Positions 23,485 to 33,465 of a stretch of 64,000 nucleotides of DNA are shown in pieces; the stretch's first letter is position 1, and each line of letters starts with the position of its first letter. The notes under the pieces were generated by a model. That model was not told where the DNA came from. It ran no database searches and saw only the letters and a list, made by a program, of their open reading frames with translations. Origin of the DNA: Coenobita brevimanus (taxonomy: Eukaryota; Arthropoda; Malacostraca; Decapoda; Coenobitidae). The stretch lies in NCBI GenBank assembly GCA_032717465.1, contig CM064667.1:2029981-2093980 (forward strand), in the 5' to 3' direction. The translations under genes and the position numbers were made by a program.

Positions 23485-23747
23485 CCACTCTCCCCCTGTA
23501 AAAAGTCACGTCCTCGTGGCTGGAGGTGGAACACTTGTGTGTTGGAGATGGTGTAGACGGGCCAGAGGTGTTGCAGTGCTGTTTGCCAGGTGACAGTGTA
23601 GGGGTTTTCTTCTTGTGCTGGGTCGCAGGTGAGGAAGAGTGTGGAGGTGGCGGTGGTAGACTGGAGGAGGTGTAGCAGGTGGTGTGGCCCGCGGAGTCTG
23701 TGGTTCCTGCCATGGGTAGGTGCCCATACGGCCCGCTTCACTCTCAT
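22299..23747 (-). CDS. ORF crossing the polypurine tract into the 3' LTR (copy 1), 482 residues
   Basis: The ORF opens with MRVKRAVWAPTHGR about 85 codons before the LTR, crosses the polypurine tract (which encodes FLQGESG) and continues for about 395 codons inside the LTR. Domain order: an unrecognised Leu/His-rich domain (residues 1-85, with LLHLLQ and VFHLQPRGRDF), a Pro/His-rich part, about 14 repeats of ETIYGRS, then LFSSSPEGHTPEP near the end. It lies in the same frame as the integrase tail upstream, separated by a single TAG at about 24018. No homologue was recognised. It is probably the end of a retrotransposon polyprotein or an accessory protein. Confidence 0.6.
   Translation of the reverse strand: MRVKRAVWAPTHGRNHRLRGPHHLLHLLQSTTATSTLFLTCDPAQEENPYTVTWQTALQHLWPVYTISNTQVFHLQPRGRDFLQGESGKMRGLKNSAPKKYHSTPDDRASQTQLSMPEDAPTPPHGPHGVAATSHHHSRQQRHMSARAVLPCVMQSPCHRHRRRRTLPSWSGIVESARGGVEKDTPDGAPLVETIYGRSHPRETIYGRSESVPVETIYGCSHPRETIYGRSESVPVETIYGRSHPREMIHGRSESVPVETIYVLSPPREMIYGRSESAPVETINGRSHPRETIYGRSESALVETIYGRSLPRETIYGRSESVLVETTYCRSLPRETIYGCSKGVQREVSGETSPRQETRAQASCPRVIQTGLTASPGLGSLRLALEPTHLMDPSGSRCRSPPLSVPLDAGDRSPQSLSVLPRTPGRDPSTPPRRRDLSQRFLELFSSSPEGHTPEPSPNATGSQDARGCPYELSRALSARLA
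22726..23180. repeat. LTR motif array, 30+36-bp higher-order repeat, 14 cores
   Basis: The 16-base core GACCATAGATCGTCTC recurs 14 times with alternating 30- and 36-bp spacing, giving a 66-bp higher-order unit (ending ACGAGGATGGGAG or TACCGGAACACTTTCGGAG). Both spacings are multiples of three, so the minus-strand reading frame stays open and yields ETIYGRS repeats. It sits in the U3-like part of the LTR. Confidence 0.93.
23485..23498 (-). promoter_or_regulatory. Polypurine tract of element A (copy 1)
   Basis: On + CCACTCTCCCCCTG, thus CAGGGGGAGAGTGG in sense, immediately 5' of the 3' LTR. This is the expected plus-strand primer site of an LTR retrotransposon. Confidence 0.88.
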
Positions 23748-26710
23748 CTTGCTTGGTGTGGCTGTCGGTGTGGTTGGGGGCTGAATGCTGGATGCTGCGG
23801 GTAAGGGCCGGGTTTTGTGCCGTGGTAATGCGGCATTGAGTCTCTGGGGAGTACAGGTAGAGGGGATTTGGGCCTGATGTAGCTTGACGGTGTGAAGTCG
23901 TGGAGAGGTGGGTGGTGTAGGGGTGTGTGAGTATCGGGCAGGCGGGCGTGAGAGGCGGCCCGAGTGGGTGGTGGTGGTCTTGAGGGTCGGGGTGGGGAGA
24001 GAAGTGGGCGTCTGGGATTAGCAGGTTGTTTTGGATGTTGTGGGCGCAGTGGGGCGTGGTGTTGGTGGAGTGGGTGTATGGATGGTGGGTGGGGGAGAGG
24101 GGGTGGTAGTGGGTTGTGGTGAGGGTGTGGTGGCGTGGGCAGAAGATGTGGGAGTGGGCGTTGAAGGGGAGGCCATGGAAGGAAGGGGTGAGGGTGAGGG
24201 AGGGGTGGTGGGGGAGGCGTCAGGTGAGGTGTTGGGAGTGGTGGTGGCCGGGGAGGTGGAGATGGTAGGGGAGGCGGAGTGGGAGAGTGAGGAGGAAACA
24301 TAGCACTCATATGTGACTGTAGAGGGTGGTGCGGGAGCCAGAGGGGGCTGGGGGTGTGGGGCCAGAGCGGGGGAGGTTGGCGTGCGGAAAGGCCGCACGT
24401 GATGGTTGCGGAGGGTACGGGGAGTGCTGTGATAGTCTACAACTACTTGGTATGGGTTGGGGACTTTGGTGATTGTGTGGGGCCCCGTGAAACGGGGGGT
24501 GAGCTTGTGGGGAGTGGGATGTTGGGCGATGACGACTGTGTCACCCGGGTTGAAAGGGTTGGAGGCTGTGTCGGGTCCAAGGTCTAGGTTCTTTTGTAGG
24601 TGGTATATCCGCCCTTTTAGCAGGTGTAGCGGGTCTGTAGTGGGAGTGGAAGCGGGAGGTTGCAGGTGATGGCGTAGGGGTAGTAGGAGGGGGGTTTCGC
24701 CAAGATTCTTTTGTGGGGGGAAACCCCGTCTTCTCGGGGGGACGAATTCATGCCCCATTGGACAATTTTTACATGTGCCGGCCAATCGTCATCTTTTGTA
24801 GCCTTGATTCTGGTGTGTAGCTGATTGATAAGGGTACGATGGCTATGTTCACATACCGCGTTCCCTTGTGGCCAGTATGGTGAGGAGTGGGAGATCTTGT
24901 ACCCGAAAATCCTGGCTAGTTCTTCCCAGACTTTTCCGGAGAACTCGGGGGCATTATTGGAATGGATGGCTTGGGGAATGCCAAAGGAAGGGAACACGTG
25001 TCAGAGCAGGGCATCGGCGACAGCGACGGCATGATGTTCCTTAGCTGGGCAAGCTACTACGAATTTGGAGTACGTGTCTACAAAAGTGATCACGTTTTTA
25101 TATCCAGATTTAGGGGGAAGAGGGCCTACTATGTCGATCACCAGGAGTTGCCAGGGCTTGTGGGCGGTTATATGGCCAGATGGCCCGGCGGTCCAGGTGA
25201 TATCTTTCCCAAGCGCGCAGGCGCGGCAAGTCTGGATAATTTCCTTGGCGAGGGTGGAGGGATTTGGGGCCCAGTAAATATCATTGAACACCTGTAGTAA
25301 TTTTTTGGTGCCCAAGTGGATGCCGTTGTGGGCATGTAGGTGGCGCAGGGTGTCATGTGCCGCATCGGGGGTCAAGAGGATGTGTCCGGACGGGGTTAGA
25401 AGGTGGTCGCCCTGTCGGCACAGCTTGGGGAATAGGTGAGCAGGGATCCAGGGGGGCCGTTCCTTGTGGTCCCAGGGGTGTAGTAGGTCGGGGTCCGGTT
25501 GTACCGCGTGGATGGGGAGGTGGGAGAGGGCATCTGCATTGGTGTGGAGCTTTCCGGGTCTGTATGAAATCTTGTACTGAATCTCCTCTAGGGTGTCACG
25601 CCACCGGACTAGTTGGGCGTTATGGGAGTCTGATTGGCGCAACCACTGAAGTGATTGGTGGTCGGTGATTATCGTGACTTGGGTCCCGGAAAGATAAGCC
25701 CTAAAATATTGGAGGGCCCAGATTATGCCGAGGCATTCTTGCTTGGTGGCAGCATAATTTTTTTCGGCTGGGTTCAGAGTGCAGCTGGCGCAGGCGATGA
25801 TGTGTTCCCGGCCGGCCTGTACCTGGGCTAGGACGGCGCTTATCGCAGTAAGGGATACATCTGTGTAGAGGCGAAAAGGGAGGGCATAGTAGGGGAAGGC
25901 CATGATGGGGGCTGAGACAAGCTTGTCTTTTAGCTGTTGAAAAGCAGCTCGCTGATCCTCGATCCAGAGGAAAGGTTCCCCTTTTCGTGTCAAGTCGTGA
26001 AGAGGCTTAGCGATCTGCGCGAATCCCTTCACGAAGTGACGGTAATAGGAGGTGAGTCCCAGAAAGGCGCGGACACCGTGGACATCCTGCGGAGGTGGTA
26101 TGTCCGCTATGGCACGGAGCTTGTCGGGATCTGGGGAAATTCCTGGTTGGGAAATAGTATGTCCTAGGAACGAGACAGTCTTAGCAGCCAGAACACATTT
26201 AGAAGGATGTAGCTTGAGGCCTGCCTGGCGAATTCTGGTGAAAACTCGACGGAGGCGCTGCAAGTGGTCGTCCCAGGTCTGGCTAAAAACAATGACATCA
26301 TCAAGATAAGCTAAACATATTTCCCAAGTGAGGCTGCTCAAGACAGATTCCATTAGTCTGGAGAAAGTGGCAGGGGCGTTGCAGAGGCTGAATGGCAGAA
26401 CATTGAATTTGTAATGTTTGCCATTACTGGTGGAAAAGGCCGTCTTGCCTCGATGGTCAGGGTGGACGGGGACCTGCCAGTATCCAGACTGGAGGTCGAG
26501 GGTAGAAAACCAAGACGCCCCGTAGAGGGAGTCTGGGGAATCGTCATTGCGGGGGAGGGGGGTGGCATCTTTAATGGTGATGTCGTTCACGCGGCGGTAG
26601 TCGATGCAAAACCACATCGTGCCGTCTTTCTTTTTTACTAGAACGACGGGGGAGGACCACGGGCTGGTGGAGGGGGAGATAACCCTTGCCTCTTCCATTT
26701 CGCACACCTG
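23499..26710 (-). pseudogene. Gypsy pol, 3' part: RT-RNase H-integrase (copy 1)
   Basis: The minus frame 25001-26707 carries RT (SPVVLVKKKDGTMWFCIDYRRVN, LDLQSGYWQVPV, the YLDD box), RNase H (TDHQSLQWLRQSD) and the HHCC zinc-binding head plus first Asp of the integrase (IDIVGPLPPKSGY). A TGA at about 25001-25003 interrupts the integrase. The core resumes in the same frame to 24617, but its second catalytic Asp is Asn (SNNAPEF). A frameshift then leads to 24018-24785, the C-terminal integrase domain and a Pro/Thr-rich tail, ending at a TAG. It lacks gag, protease and the RT start because the unit ends at the duplication junction. Not functional. Confidence 0.9.
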
Positions 26711-28567
26711 ACGCTATTTTATAAATCGAATGGAGTTAAACATTTGTATCTCAGATTTCACGTATAATGCACAATGGAAAGTTATCATCACCAGTATAAT
26801 AACTATCATTATCATCAGTTTATCACTACCATAATTCCCTCAGCTTGTACAGTATACCTGTCTTTATAACGCATCAATAGGCCCCTAATACAGGCAAATA
26901 TGACTGCACAGCACACTTCAAGCACAAGGTATCGTCATTATCATCATTACCATGATAATTTTGATTACCATTATGATCACCATCGTCATCATCATCATCA
27001 CCACTGTCACTACCTTACAGTTACTTCAGTTTCCATAGCAGTCGTTTTCACACACCAATTTCAGGCAAATAAGGGAATGCAGGGCACTACATAGTGATTT
27101 TTTTTTTTTACTTACATAAGATTCCTATTTTCCACATTATTACGCTGCAAAGATGTACACGTAAACTGCACAGCACTCCATTATTCTAGTTTGGAGCAAA
27201 AATTCACGAGCTGAGAAACTTGACCCTAGCGGAGTCTACATCCAACTAACCTCAGTAACCCATGGCCCAACGAGTTTGGCTATGCTGCGGTGGAAACATC
27301 TGTCGAGGAGTCAGTGATTGGTGTGGAGTGAGTAGGCAAAATGGCGGCAGGTGTAGTCATGTGTGCTTGGAAGGCGGAGGTGGCGCCAAGTTGTGTTGAT
27401 TGGTTCAGATGTGTCGAGGGTGGGGAGATGTGGCTGGCCGACGGTGGGCGGAGCTTCCTCTCGCTTGTTGTCGTTGGTGACTGGTTGTGCGTGCGTGGGG
27501 GGAGTGGACGGCTTGTTGAGGGAGGCAAGGGTTTGTGGGACAGGGGAGCAAGGGATGACAGCGGGAGAAATGGCAGTTGTTGAGGTGGTTTGGGGGTGTT
27601 TATTACAACTTTAGAGGGTGGATTCCTGAGGGCCTTGACTGGGTTGGGGGAATGGTTCCGTTTTCATGGAAGAGTTATGTAATGCTGGGTGAAATTAGGC
27701 TCGACTTCTCGTTCCTATTTCACCTAACGTGGAGCGGGGTCCTCATTCGAGACCGGAGCTTAGTGCAATAAAGAGAGGCAGGACACAAAAACTCTAGGCA
27801 ACAACCTTTACACGTATATTACCACAATCAGACACAGGACAAATCAGCAGATATTACAGCACAATATTTACCAATATAAAACCTTATCTAGGTTATGAGT
27901 ATCTCGCAGGATACTTGCTTCTCTGATAGTAATGACAACACAATCAATGCTAGTGTATCAAGAGTGCAGTAAACATAGGCGCGCGGAAGGCCCTGGGGGG
28001 GGGAGTTGAGTCTCACGAGGAGGAGATAGGGGAGGTGCGGGGAGTGACTTGTGACGGCTTGGGGAAAGTTATGGTAATACTGGAGAGCGGCAGATATTAG
28101 CCGTGAAGTTTATATGGTTTCCACTAGCCAAGGGACTTTAGTAATTGATTTTATTCTTGGTTCACACTTACTCCGGATATTGGAGTGAGAGAGGGTGATA
28201 AACAAGATTTATGGGTAGCGTGGGGGAGGGAGAGAATCCCATTAATACTTTCTTTCACAATATTCCTTCAAAGTAATGGGGGTATGTCTTTATAGGGGAA
28301 TCTTCAGGCAGCACGGGTTTATTAATTGTATAACAGGGATGTCACTCATAAGTATAGTCAATCAAATCTTGTTCCATACTCTCGTCCTTTAACTTCTCAC
28401 TGTGATCTTATTTACCCCGATATTCACTATATGAAATCACTGAACAATACTTACATTAGGGGAAATCACACTTAACCTAAATCACTCGTGCTACAATATC
28501 ACACGTATTCATCAGGGGGATAGGCAGGAACATGTCATCGGCGATCCTGCCGGGCTAGGGGCACCGC

Positions 28568-29410
28568 CTATGCGAGGCGTGCCGAGAGGGCACGGGATAA
28601 CTCATAAGGGCGTCCTCTCGCGTCCTGGCTTCCCGTGGCATTCGGGCTTGGCTCAGGCGTGTGGCCCTCGGGACTAGAGCTGAATAGCTCCAGGAACCTC
28701 TGTGATAAGTCCCGGCGTCGCGGGAGCATAGAGGGATCACGTCCGGGTGTCCTGAGGAGAACCGAGAGAGACTGTGGGCTGCGGTCTCCAGCATCTAGGG
28801 GCACCGACAGGGGAGGGCTGCGGCAGCGGCTTCCACTGGGGTCCATCAGGTGCGTCGGCTCTAGAGCCAGGCATAGGGAACCGAGACCAGGGGAGGCTGT
28901 GAGGACTGTCTGGATCACTCTGGGACAGGAAGCCTGGGCTCTAGTCTCCTGCCGTGGGGACGTCTCTCCACTCACCTCTCTCTGCACACCCTCGGAGCAA
29001 CCATAGATCGTCTCACGAGGAAGGGAGCGACAATAGGTCGTCTCTACCAAGACACTCTCGGAGCGACCATAGATCGTCTCACGAGGAAGGGAGCGACCAT
29101 AGATCATCTCTACCAGAGCACTTTCGGAGCGACCATAGATCGTCTCACGAGGATGGGAGCGACCATTGATCGTCTCTACTGAAGCACTTTCGGAGCGACC
29201 ATAGATCATCTCACGAGGAGGGGAGAGAACATAGATCGTCTCTACCGGAACACTTTCAGAGCGACCATGGATCATCTCACGAGGAGGGGAGAGAACATAG
29301 ATCGTCTCTACCGGAACACTTTCGGAGCGACCATAGATGCAACCATAGATCGTCTCTACCGGAACACTTTCAGCGACCATAGATCGTCTCACGAGGATGG
29401 GAGCAACCAT
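28568..29410 (-). pseudogene. Downstream part of the LTR-encoded ORF (copy 2), 280 residues
   Basis: This holds most of the ETIYGRS repeats and the conserved tail (LFSSSPEGHTPEP, PSGSRCRSPPLSVPLDAGD). It is in a different frame from the upstream part (29370-31100) because units within the motif array were lost with a length that is not a multiple of three (near 29330-29380, where two units are shortened). The corresponding ORF in copy 1 is uninterrupted. Confidence 0.65.
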
Positions 29411-29490
29411 AGATCGTCTCTACCGGATCACTTTCGGAGCGACCATAGATCGTCTCACGAGGATGGGAGCGACCATAGATCGTCTCTACC
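28997..29490. repeat. LTR motif array with GACCATAGATCGTCTC cores (copy 2)
   Basis: Same 66-bp higher-order array as at 22726-23180, but with one duplicated unit (two GGAGAGAACATAGATCG blocks) and two shortened units near 29335-29375. This shows active unit turnover since the tandem duplication. Confidence 0.9.
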
Positions 29491-31100
29491 AGAGGGGCGC
29501 CGTCTGGAGTGTCTTTTTCAACTCCACCGCTAGCTGACTCAACAATTCCACTCCACGAAGGTAGTGTCCTTCTCCTACGGTGGCGACGGCATGGTGGCTG
29601 CATGACACAGGGGAGCACGGCCCGGGCTGACATATGTCGCTGTTGCCGGGAATGGTGGTGACTGGTGGCGGCTACCCCGTGGGGTCCGTGTGGGGGTGTC
29701 GGCGCATCCTCGGGCATACTAAGCTGTGTTTGGCTTGCCCTGTCGTCGGGGGTACTATGGTATTTCTCGGGGGCACTGTTCTTTAAGCCACGCATTTTAC
29801 CACTCTCCCCCTGTAAAAAGTCACGTCCTCGTGGCTGGAGGTGGAACACTTGTGTGTTGGAGATGGTGTAGACAGGCCAGAGGTGTTGCAGTGCAGTTTG
29901 CCAGGTGACAGTGTAGGGGTTTTCTTCTTGTGCTGGGTCGCAGGTGAGGAAGAGTGTGGAGGTGGCGGTGGTAGACTGGAGGAGGTGTAGCAGGCGGTGT
30001 GGCCCGCGGAGTCTGTGGTTCCTGCCATGGGTAGGTGCCCATACGGCCCGCTTCACTCTCATCTTGCTTGGTGTGGCTGTCGGTGTGGTTGGGAGCTGAA
30101 TGCTGGATGCTGCGGGTAAGGGCCGGGTTTTGTGCCGTGGTAATGCGGCATTGAGTCTCTGGGGAGTACAGGTAGAGGAGATTTGGGCCTGATGTAGCTT
30201 GACGGTGTGAAGTCGTGGAGAGGTGAGTGATGTAGGGGTATATGAGTATCGGGCAGGCGGGCGTGAGAGGCGGCCTGAGTGGGTGGTGGTGGTCTTGAGG
30301 GTCGGGGTAGGGAGAGAAGTGGGCGTCTGGGATGAGCGGGTTGTTTTGGATGTTGTGGGCGCAGTGGGGCGTGGTGTTGGCGGAGTGGGTGTATGGATGG
30401 TGGGTGGGGGAGAGGGGGTGGTAGTGGGTTGTGGTGAGGGTGTGGTGGCGTGGGCAGAAGATGTGGGAGTGGGCGTTGTGGGGGAGGCCATGGAAGGAAG
30501 GGGTGAGGGTGAGGGAGGGGTGGTGGGGGAGGCGTCAGGTGAGGTGCTGGGAGCGGTGATGGCCGGGGAGGTGGAGATGGTAGGGGGGGCAGAGTGGGAG
30601 GATGAGGAGGAAACATAGCACTCATATGTGACTGTAGAGGGTGGTGCGGGAGCCAGAGGGGGCTGGGGGTGTGGGGCCAGAGCGGGGGAGGTGGGCGTGC
30701 GGAAAGGCAGCACGTGACGGTTGCGGAGGGTACGGGGAGTGCTGTGATAGTCTACAACTACTTGGTATGGGTTGGGGACTTTGGTGATTGTGTGGGGCCC
30801 CGTGAAACGGGGGGCAAGCTTGTGGGGAGTGGGAAGTTGGGCGATGACGACTGTGTCACCCGGGTTGAAAGGGTTGGAGGCTGTGTCGGGTCCAAGGTCT
30901 AGGTTCTTTTGTAGGTGGTATATCCGCCCTTTTAGCAGGTGTAGCGGGTCTGTAGTGGGAGTGGAAGCGGGAGGTTGCAGGTGATGGCGTAGGGGTAGTA
31001 GGAGGGGGGTTTCGCCAAGATTCTTTTGTGGGGGGAAACCCCGTCTTCTCGGGGGGACGAATTCATGCCCCATTGGACAATTTTTACATGTGCCGGCCAA
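29370..31100 (-). CDS. Integrase C-terminus, Pro-rich tail, unknown domain and LTR-encoded region in one frame (576 residues)
   Basis: One open frame runs from the end of the integrase across the polypurine tract into the LTR. Order: integrase C-terminal domain (GRIYHLQKNLDLGP, GDTVVIAQLPTPHKLAPRF, GPHTITKVPNPYQVV), a Pro/Thr/Ser-rich linker of about 190 residues, an unrecognised domain starting MRVKRAVWAPTHGR at about 30062 and ending VFHLQPRGRDFLQG at the polypurine tract, then about 140 LTR-encoded residues entering the ETIYGRS array. The start shown is the first Met after a frameshift. The true protein begins upstream in pol. Copy 1 has a stop in the linker, which is open here. Confidence 0.6.
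   Translation of the reverse strand: MAGTCKNCPMGHEFVPPRRRGFPPQKNLGETPLLLPLRHHLQPPASTPTTDPLHLLKGRIYHLQKNLDLGPDTASNPFNPGDTVVIAQLPTPHKLAPRFTGPHTITKVPNPYQVVVDYHSTPRTLRNRHVLPFRTPTSPALAPHPQPPLAPAPPSTVTYECYVSSSSSHSAPPTISTSPAITAPSTSPDASPTTPPSPSPLPSMASPTTPTPTSSAHATTPSPQPTTTPSPPPTIHTPTPPTPRPTAPTTSKTTRSSQTPTSLPTPTLKTTTTHSGRLSRPPARYSYTPTSLTSPRLHTVKLHQAQISSTCTPQRLNAALPRHKTRPLPAASSIQLPTTPTATPSKMRVKRAVWAPTHGRNHRLRGPHRLLHLLQSTTATSTLFLTCDPAQEENPYTVTWQTALQHLWPVYTISNTQVFHLQPRGRDFLQGESGKMRGLKNSAPEKYHSTPDDRASQTQLSMPEDAPTPPHGPHGVAATSHHHSRQQRHMSARAVLPCVMQPPCRRHRRRRTLPSWSGIVESASGGVEKDTPDGAPLVETIYGRSHPRETIYGRSESDPVETIYGCSHPRETIYGR
29800..29813 (-). promoter_or_regulatory. Polypurine tract of element A (copy 2)
   Basis: On + CCACTCTCCCCCTG directly next to the LTR edge at 29799, identical to copy 1. 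In sense it is CAGGGGGAGAGTGG, inside the open reading frame. Confidence 0.88.
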
Positions 31101-33465
31101 TCGTCATCTTTTGTAGCCTTGATTCTGGTGTGTAGCTGATTGATAAGGGTACGATGGCTATATTCACATACCGCGTTCCCTTGTGGCCAGTATGGTGAGG
31201 AGTGGGAGATCTTGTACCTGAAAATCCTGGCTAGTTCTTCCCAGACTTTTCCGGAGAACTCGGGGGCATTATCGGAATGGATGTCTTGGGGAATGCCAAA
31301 GTAAGGGAACACGTGTCAGAGCAGGGCATCGGCAACAGCGACGGCATGATGTTCCTTAGCTGGGCAAGCTACTACGAATTTGGAGTACGTGTCTACAAAA
31401 TTGATCACGTATTTATATCCAGATTTAGGGGGAAGAGGGCCTACTACGTCGATCGCCAGGAGTTGCCAGGGCTTGTGGGGGGTTATATGGCCAGATGGCC
31501 CGGCGGTCCAGGTGATATCTTTCCCAAGCGCGCAGGCGCGGCAAGTCTGGATAATTTCCTTGGCGAGGGTGGAGGGATTTGGGGCCCAGTAAATATCATT
31601 GAACACCTGTAGTAATTTTTTGGTGCCCAAGTGGATGCCGTTGTGGGCATGTAGGTGGCGCAGGGTGTCATGTGCCGCATCGGGGGTCAAGAGGATGTGT
31701 CCGGACGGGGTTAGAAGGTGGTCGCCCTGTCGGCACAGCTTGGGGAATAGGTGAGCAGGGATCCAGGGGGGCCGTTCCTTGTGGTCCCAGGGGTGTAGTA
31801 GGTCGGGGTCCGGTTGTACCGCGTGGATGGGGAGGTGGGAGAGGGCATCTGCATTGGTGTGGAGCTTTCCGGGTCTGTATGAAATCTTGTACTGAATCTC
31901 CTCTAGGGTGTCACGCCACCGGGCGAGTTGGGCGTTATGGGAGTCTGATTGGCGCAACCACTGAAGTGATTGGTGGTCGGTGATTATCGTGACTTGGGTC
32001 CCGGAAAGATAAGCCCTAAAATATTGGAGGGCCCAGATTATGCCGAGGCATTCTTGCTTGGTGGCAGCATAATTTTTTTCGGCTGGGTTCAGAGTGCAGC
32101 TGGCGCAGGCGATGATGTGTTCCCGGCCGGCCTGTACCTGGGCTAGGACGGCGCTTATCGCAGTAAGGGATACATCTGTGTAGAGGCGAAAAGGGAGGGC
32201 ATAGTAGGGGAAGGCCATGATGGGGGCTGAGACAAGCTTGTCTTTTAGCTGTTGAAAAGCAGCTCGCTGATCCTCGATCCAGAGGAAAGGTTCCCCTTTT
32301 CGTGTCAAGTCGTGAAGAGGCTTAGCGATCTGCGCGAATCCCTTCACGAAGTGACGGTAATAGGAGGTGAGTCCCAGAAAGGCGCGGACACCGTGGACAT
32401 CCTGCGGAGGTGGTATGTCCGCTATGGCACGGAGCTTGTCGGGATCTGGGGAAATTCCTGGTTGGGAAATAGTATGTCCTAGGAACGAGACAGTCTTAGC
32501 AGCCAGAACACATTTAGAAGGATGTAGCTTGAGGCCTGCCTGGCGAATTCTGGTGAAAACTCGACGGAGGCGCTGCAAGTGGTCGTCCCAGGTCTGGCTA
32601 AAAACAATGACATCATCAAGATAAGCTAAACATATTTCCCAAGTGAGGCCGCTCAAGACAGATTCCATTAGTCTGGAGAAAGTGGCAGGGGCGTTGCAGA
32701 GGCTGAATGGCAGAACATTGAATTTGTAATGTTTGCCATTACTGGTGGAAAAGGCCGTCTTGCCTCGATGGTCAGGGTGGACGGGGACCTGCCAGTATCC
32801 AGACTGGAGGTCAAGGGTAGAAAACCAAGACGCCCCGTAGAGGGAGTCTGGGGAATCGTCATTGCGGGGGAGGGGGGTGGCATCTTTAATGGTGATGTCG
32901 TTCACGCGGCGGTAGTCGATGCAAAACCACATCGTGCCGTCTTTCTTTTTTACTAGAACGACGGGGGAGGACCACGGGCTGGTGGAGGGGGAGATAACCC
33001 TTGCCTCTTCCATTTCGCACACCTGGCGGTCCTCCTCTTCTCTCTGTCGGGGGTTCTTGCATCGGGAAGGTTGTCATATAGGTGGGCCTGTCGTATGGAT
33101 TTTGAGCGACAGGTACGTGGTATGCCCTATATCTGCTGGTCCTGTCGCAAACAAATCCTGGAAATCCAGGAGGGGGCGGCATAAGGTGTCTGACTGTTGG
33201 TTGGAGAGATGATCAGGGATGGTGGGTAGAGGGGTGGGGAGGTGGGAGGGGGATGGGGCACAGGGCTCGGCTTCCTCCATCTCTCCAATGATAAGCCCTT
33301 TGGGGAGGGTGAGAGGGGACGGGGCGAGATTGGCGATGCGGGTGGTGGCGTGGTGGGGAGGGAGGAAGGTGGGGGACACAAGGCAGGCAGAAAGGGGTCT
33401 GGAGGGGAGGAGGGGGGAGAACAAAACGGATGGACCTGAGGGCCTGTTAAGGGGCACCCATGCCT
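30932..33465 (-). pseudogene. Gypsy pol: RT, RNase H, integrase core (copy 2)
   Basis: Frame 31316-33022 (568 residues) encodes RT with the YLDD Asp pair, an RNase H with TDHQSL, and the integrase zinc finger (HAHNGIHLG, CRACALG) and first Asp (IDVVGPLPPKSGY). A TGA at 31316-31318 lies between ADALL and VFPYFGIPQ. After it the same frame gives the second Asp (HSDNAPEF) and the Glu (GNAVCEYSHRTL), so the DDE triad is intact apart from the stop. Two frameshifts remain, one near 33070 before RT and one near 31030 after the integrase core. Both TGA and frameshifts are shared with copy 1, so they predate the duplication. Confidence 0.92.

Larger units (their letters stand above)
20437..26710. repeat. 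Tandem duplication, unit 1 (6,274 bp)
   Basis: The sequence from ACGCTATTTTACAAATCG (20437) to CGCACACCTG (26710) is repeated directly as 26711-33025. It contains about 970 bp of flank, one complete LTR and the 3' half of the Gypsy pol gene. The units differ by scattered substitutions and by LTR minisatellite length, so they are distinct DNA, not a perfect assembly copy. The junction at 26710/26711 joins the middle of pol to flank with at most one base of overlap. Confidence 0.93.
27678..29799 (-). repeat. Element A 3' LTR, copy 2
   Basis: About 2.12 kb with the same ends as copy 1 (sense TAAAATGCGTGG to CAGCATTACA). It contains the shared promoter-like block near 27795-27830 on + and the motif array at 28997-29490, which differs from copy 1 by insertion or deletion of repeat units. 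Confidence 0.92.
26711..33025. repeat. Tandem duplication, unit 2 (6,315 bp)
   Basis: Second copy of unit 1, from ACGCTATTTTATAAATCG to CGCACACCTG. Beyond 33025 it continues into the rest of pol, protease, gag and the 5' LTR, so unit 2 is in the original context and unit 1 is the added copy. The first ~970 bp (26711-27677) is element flank with short CAT/ATC-rich simple sequence and no gene. Confidence 0.93.

Noticed and set aside
29370..30062. Envelope gene after integrase, which would make the element an errantivirus-like retrovirus
   Set aside because: There is no signal peptide, furin-like site or transmembrane segment in the downstream ORF. It is not an env.
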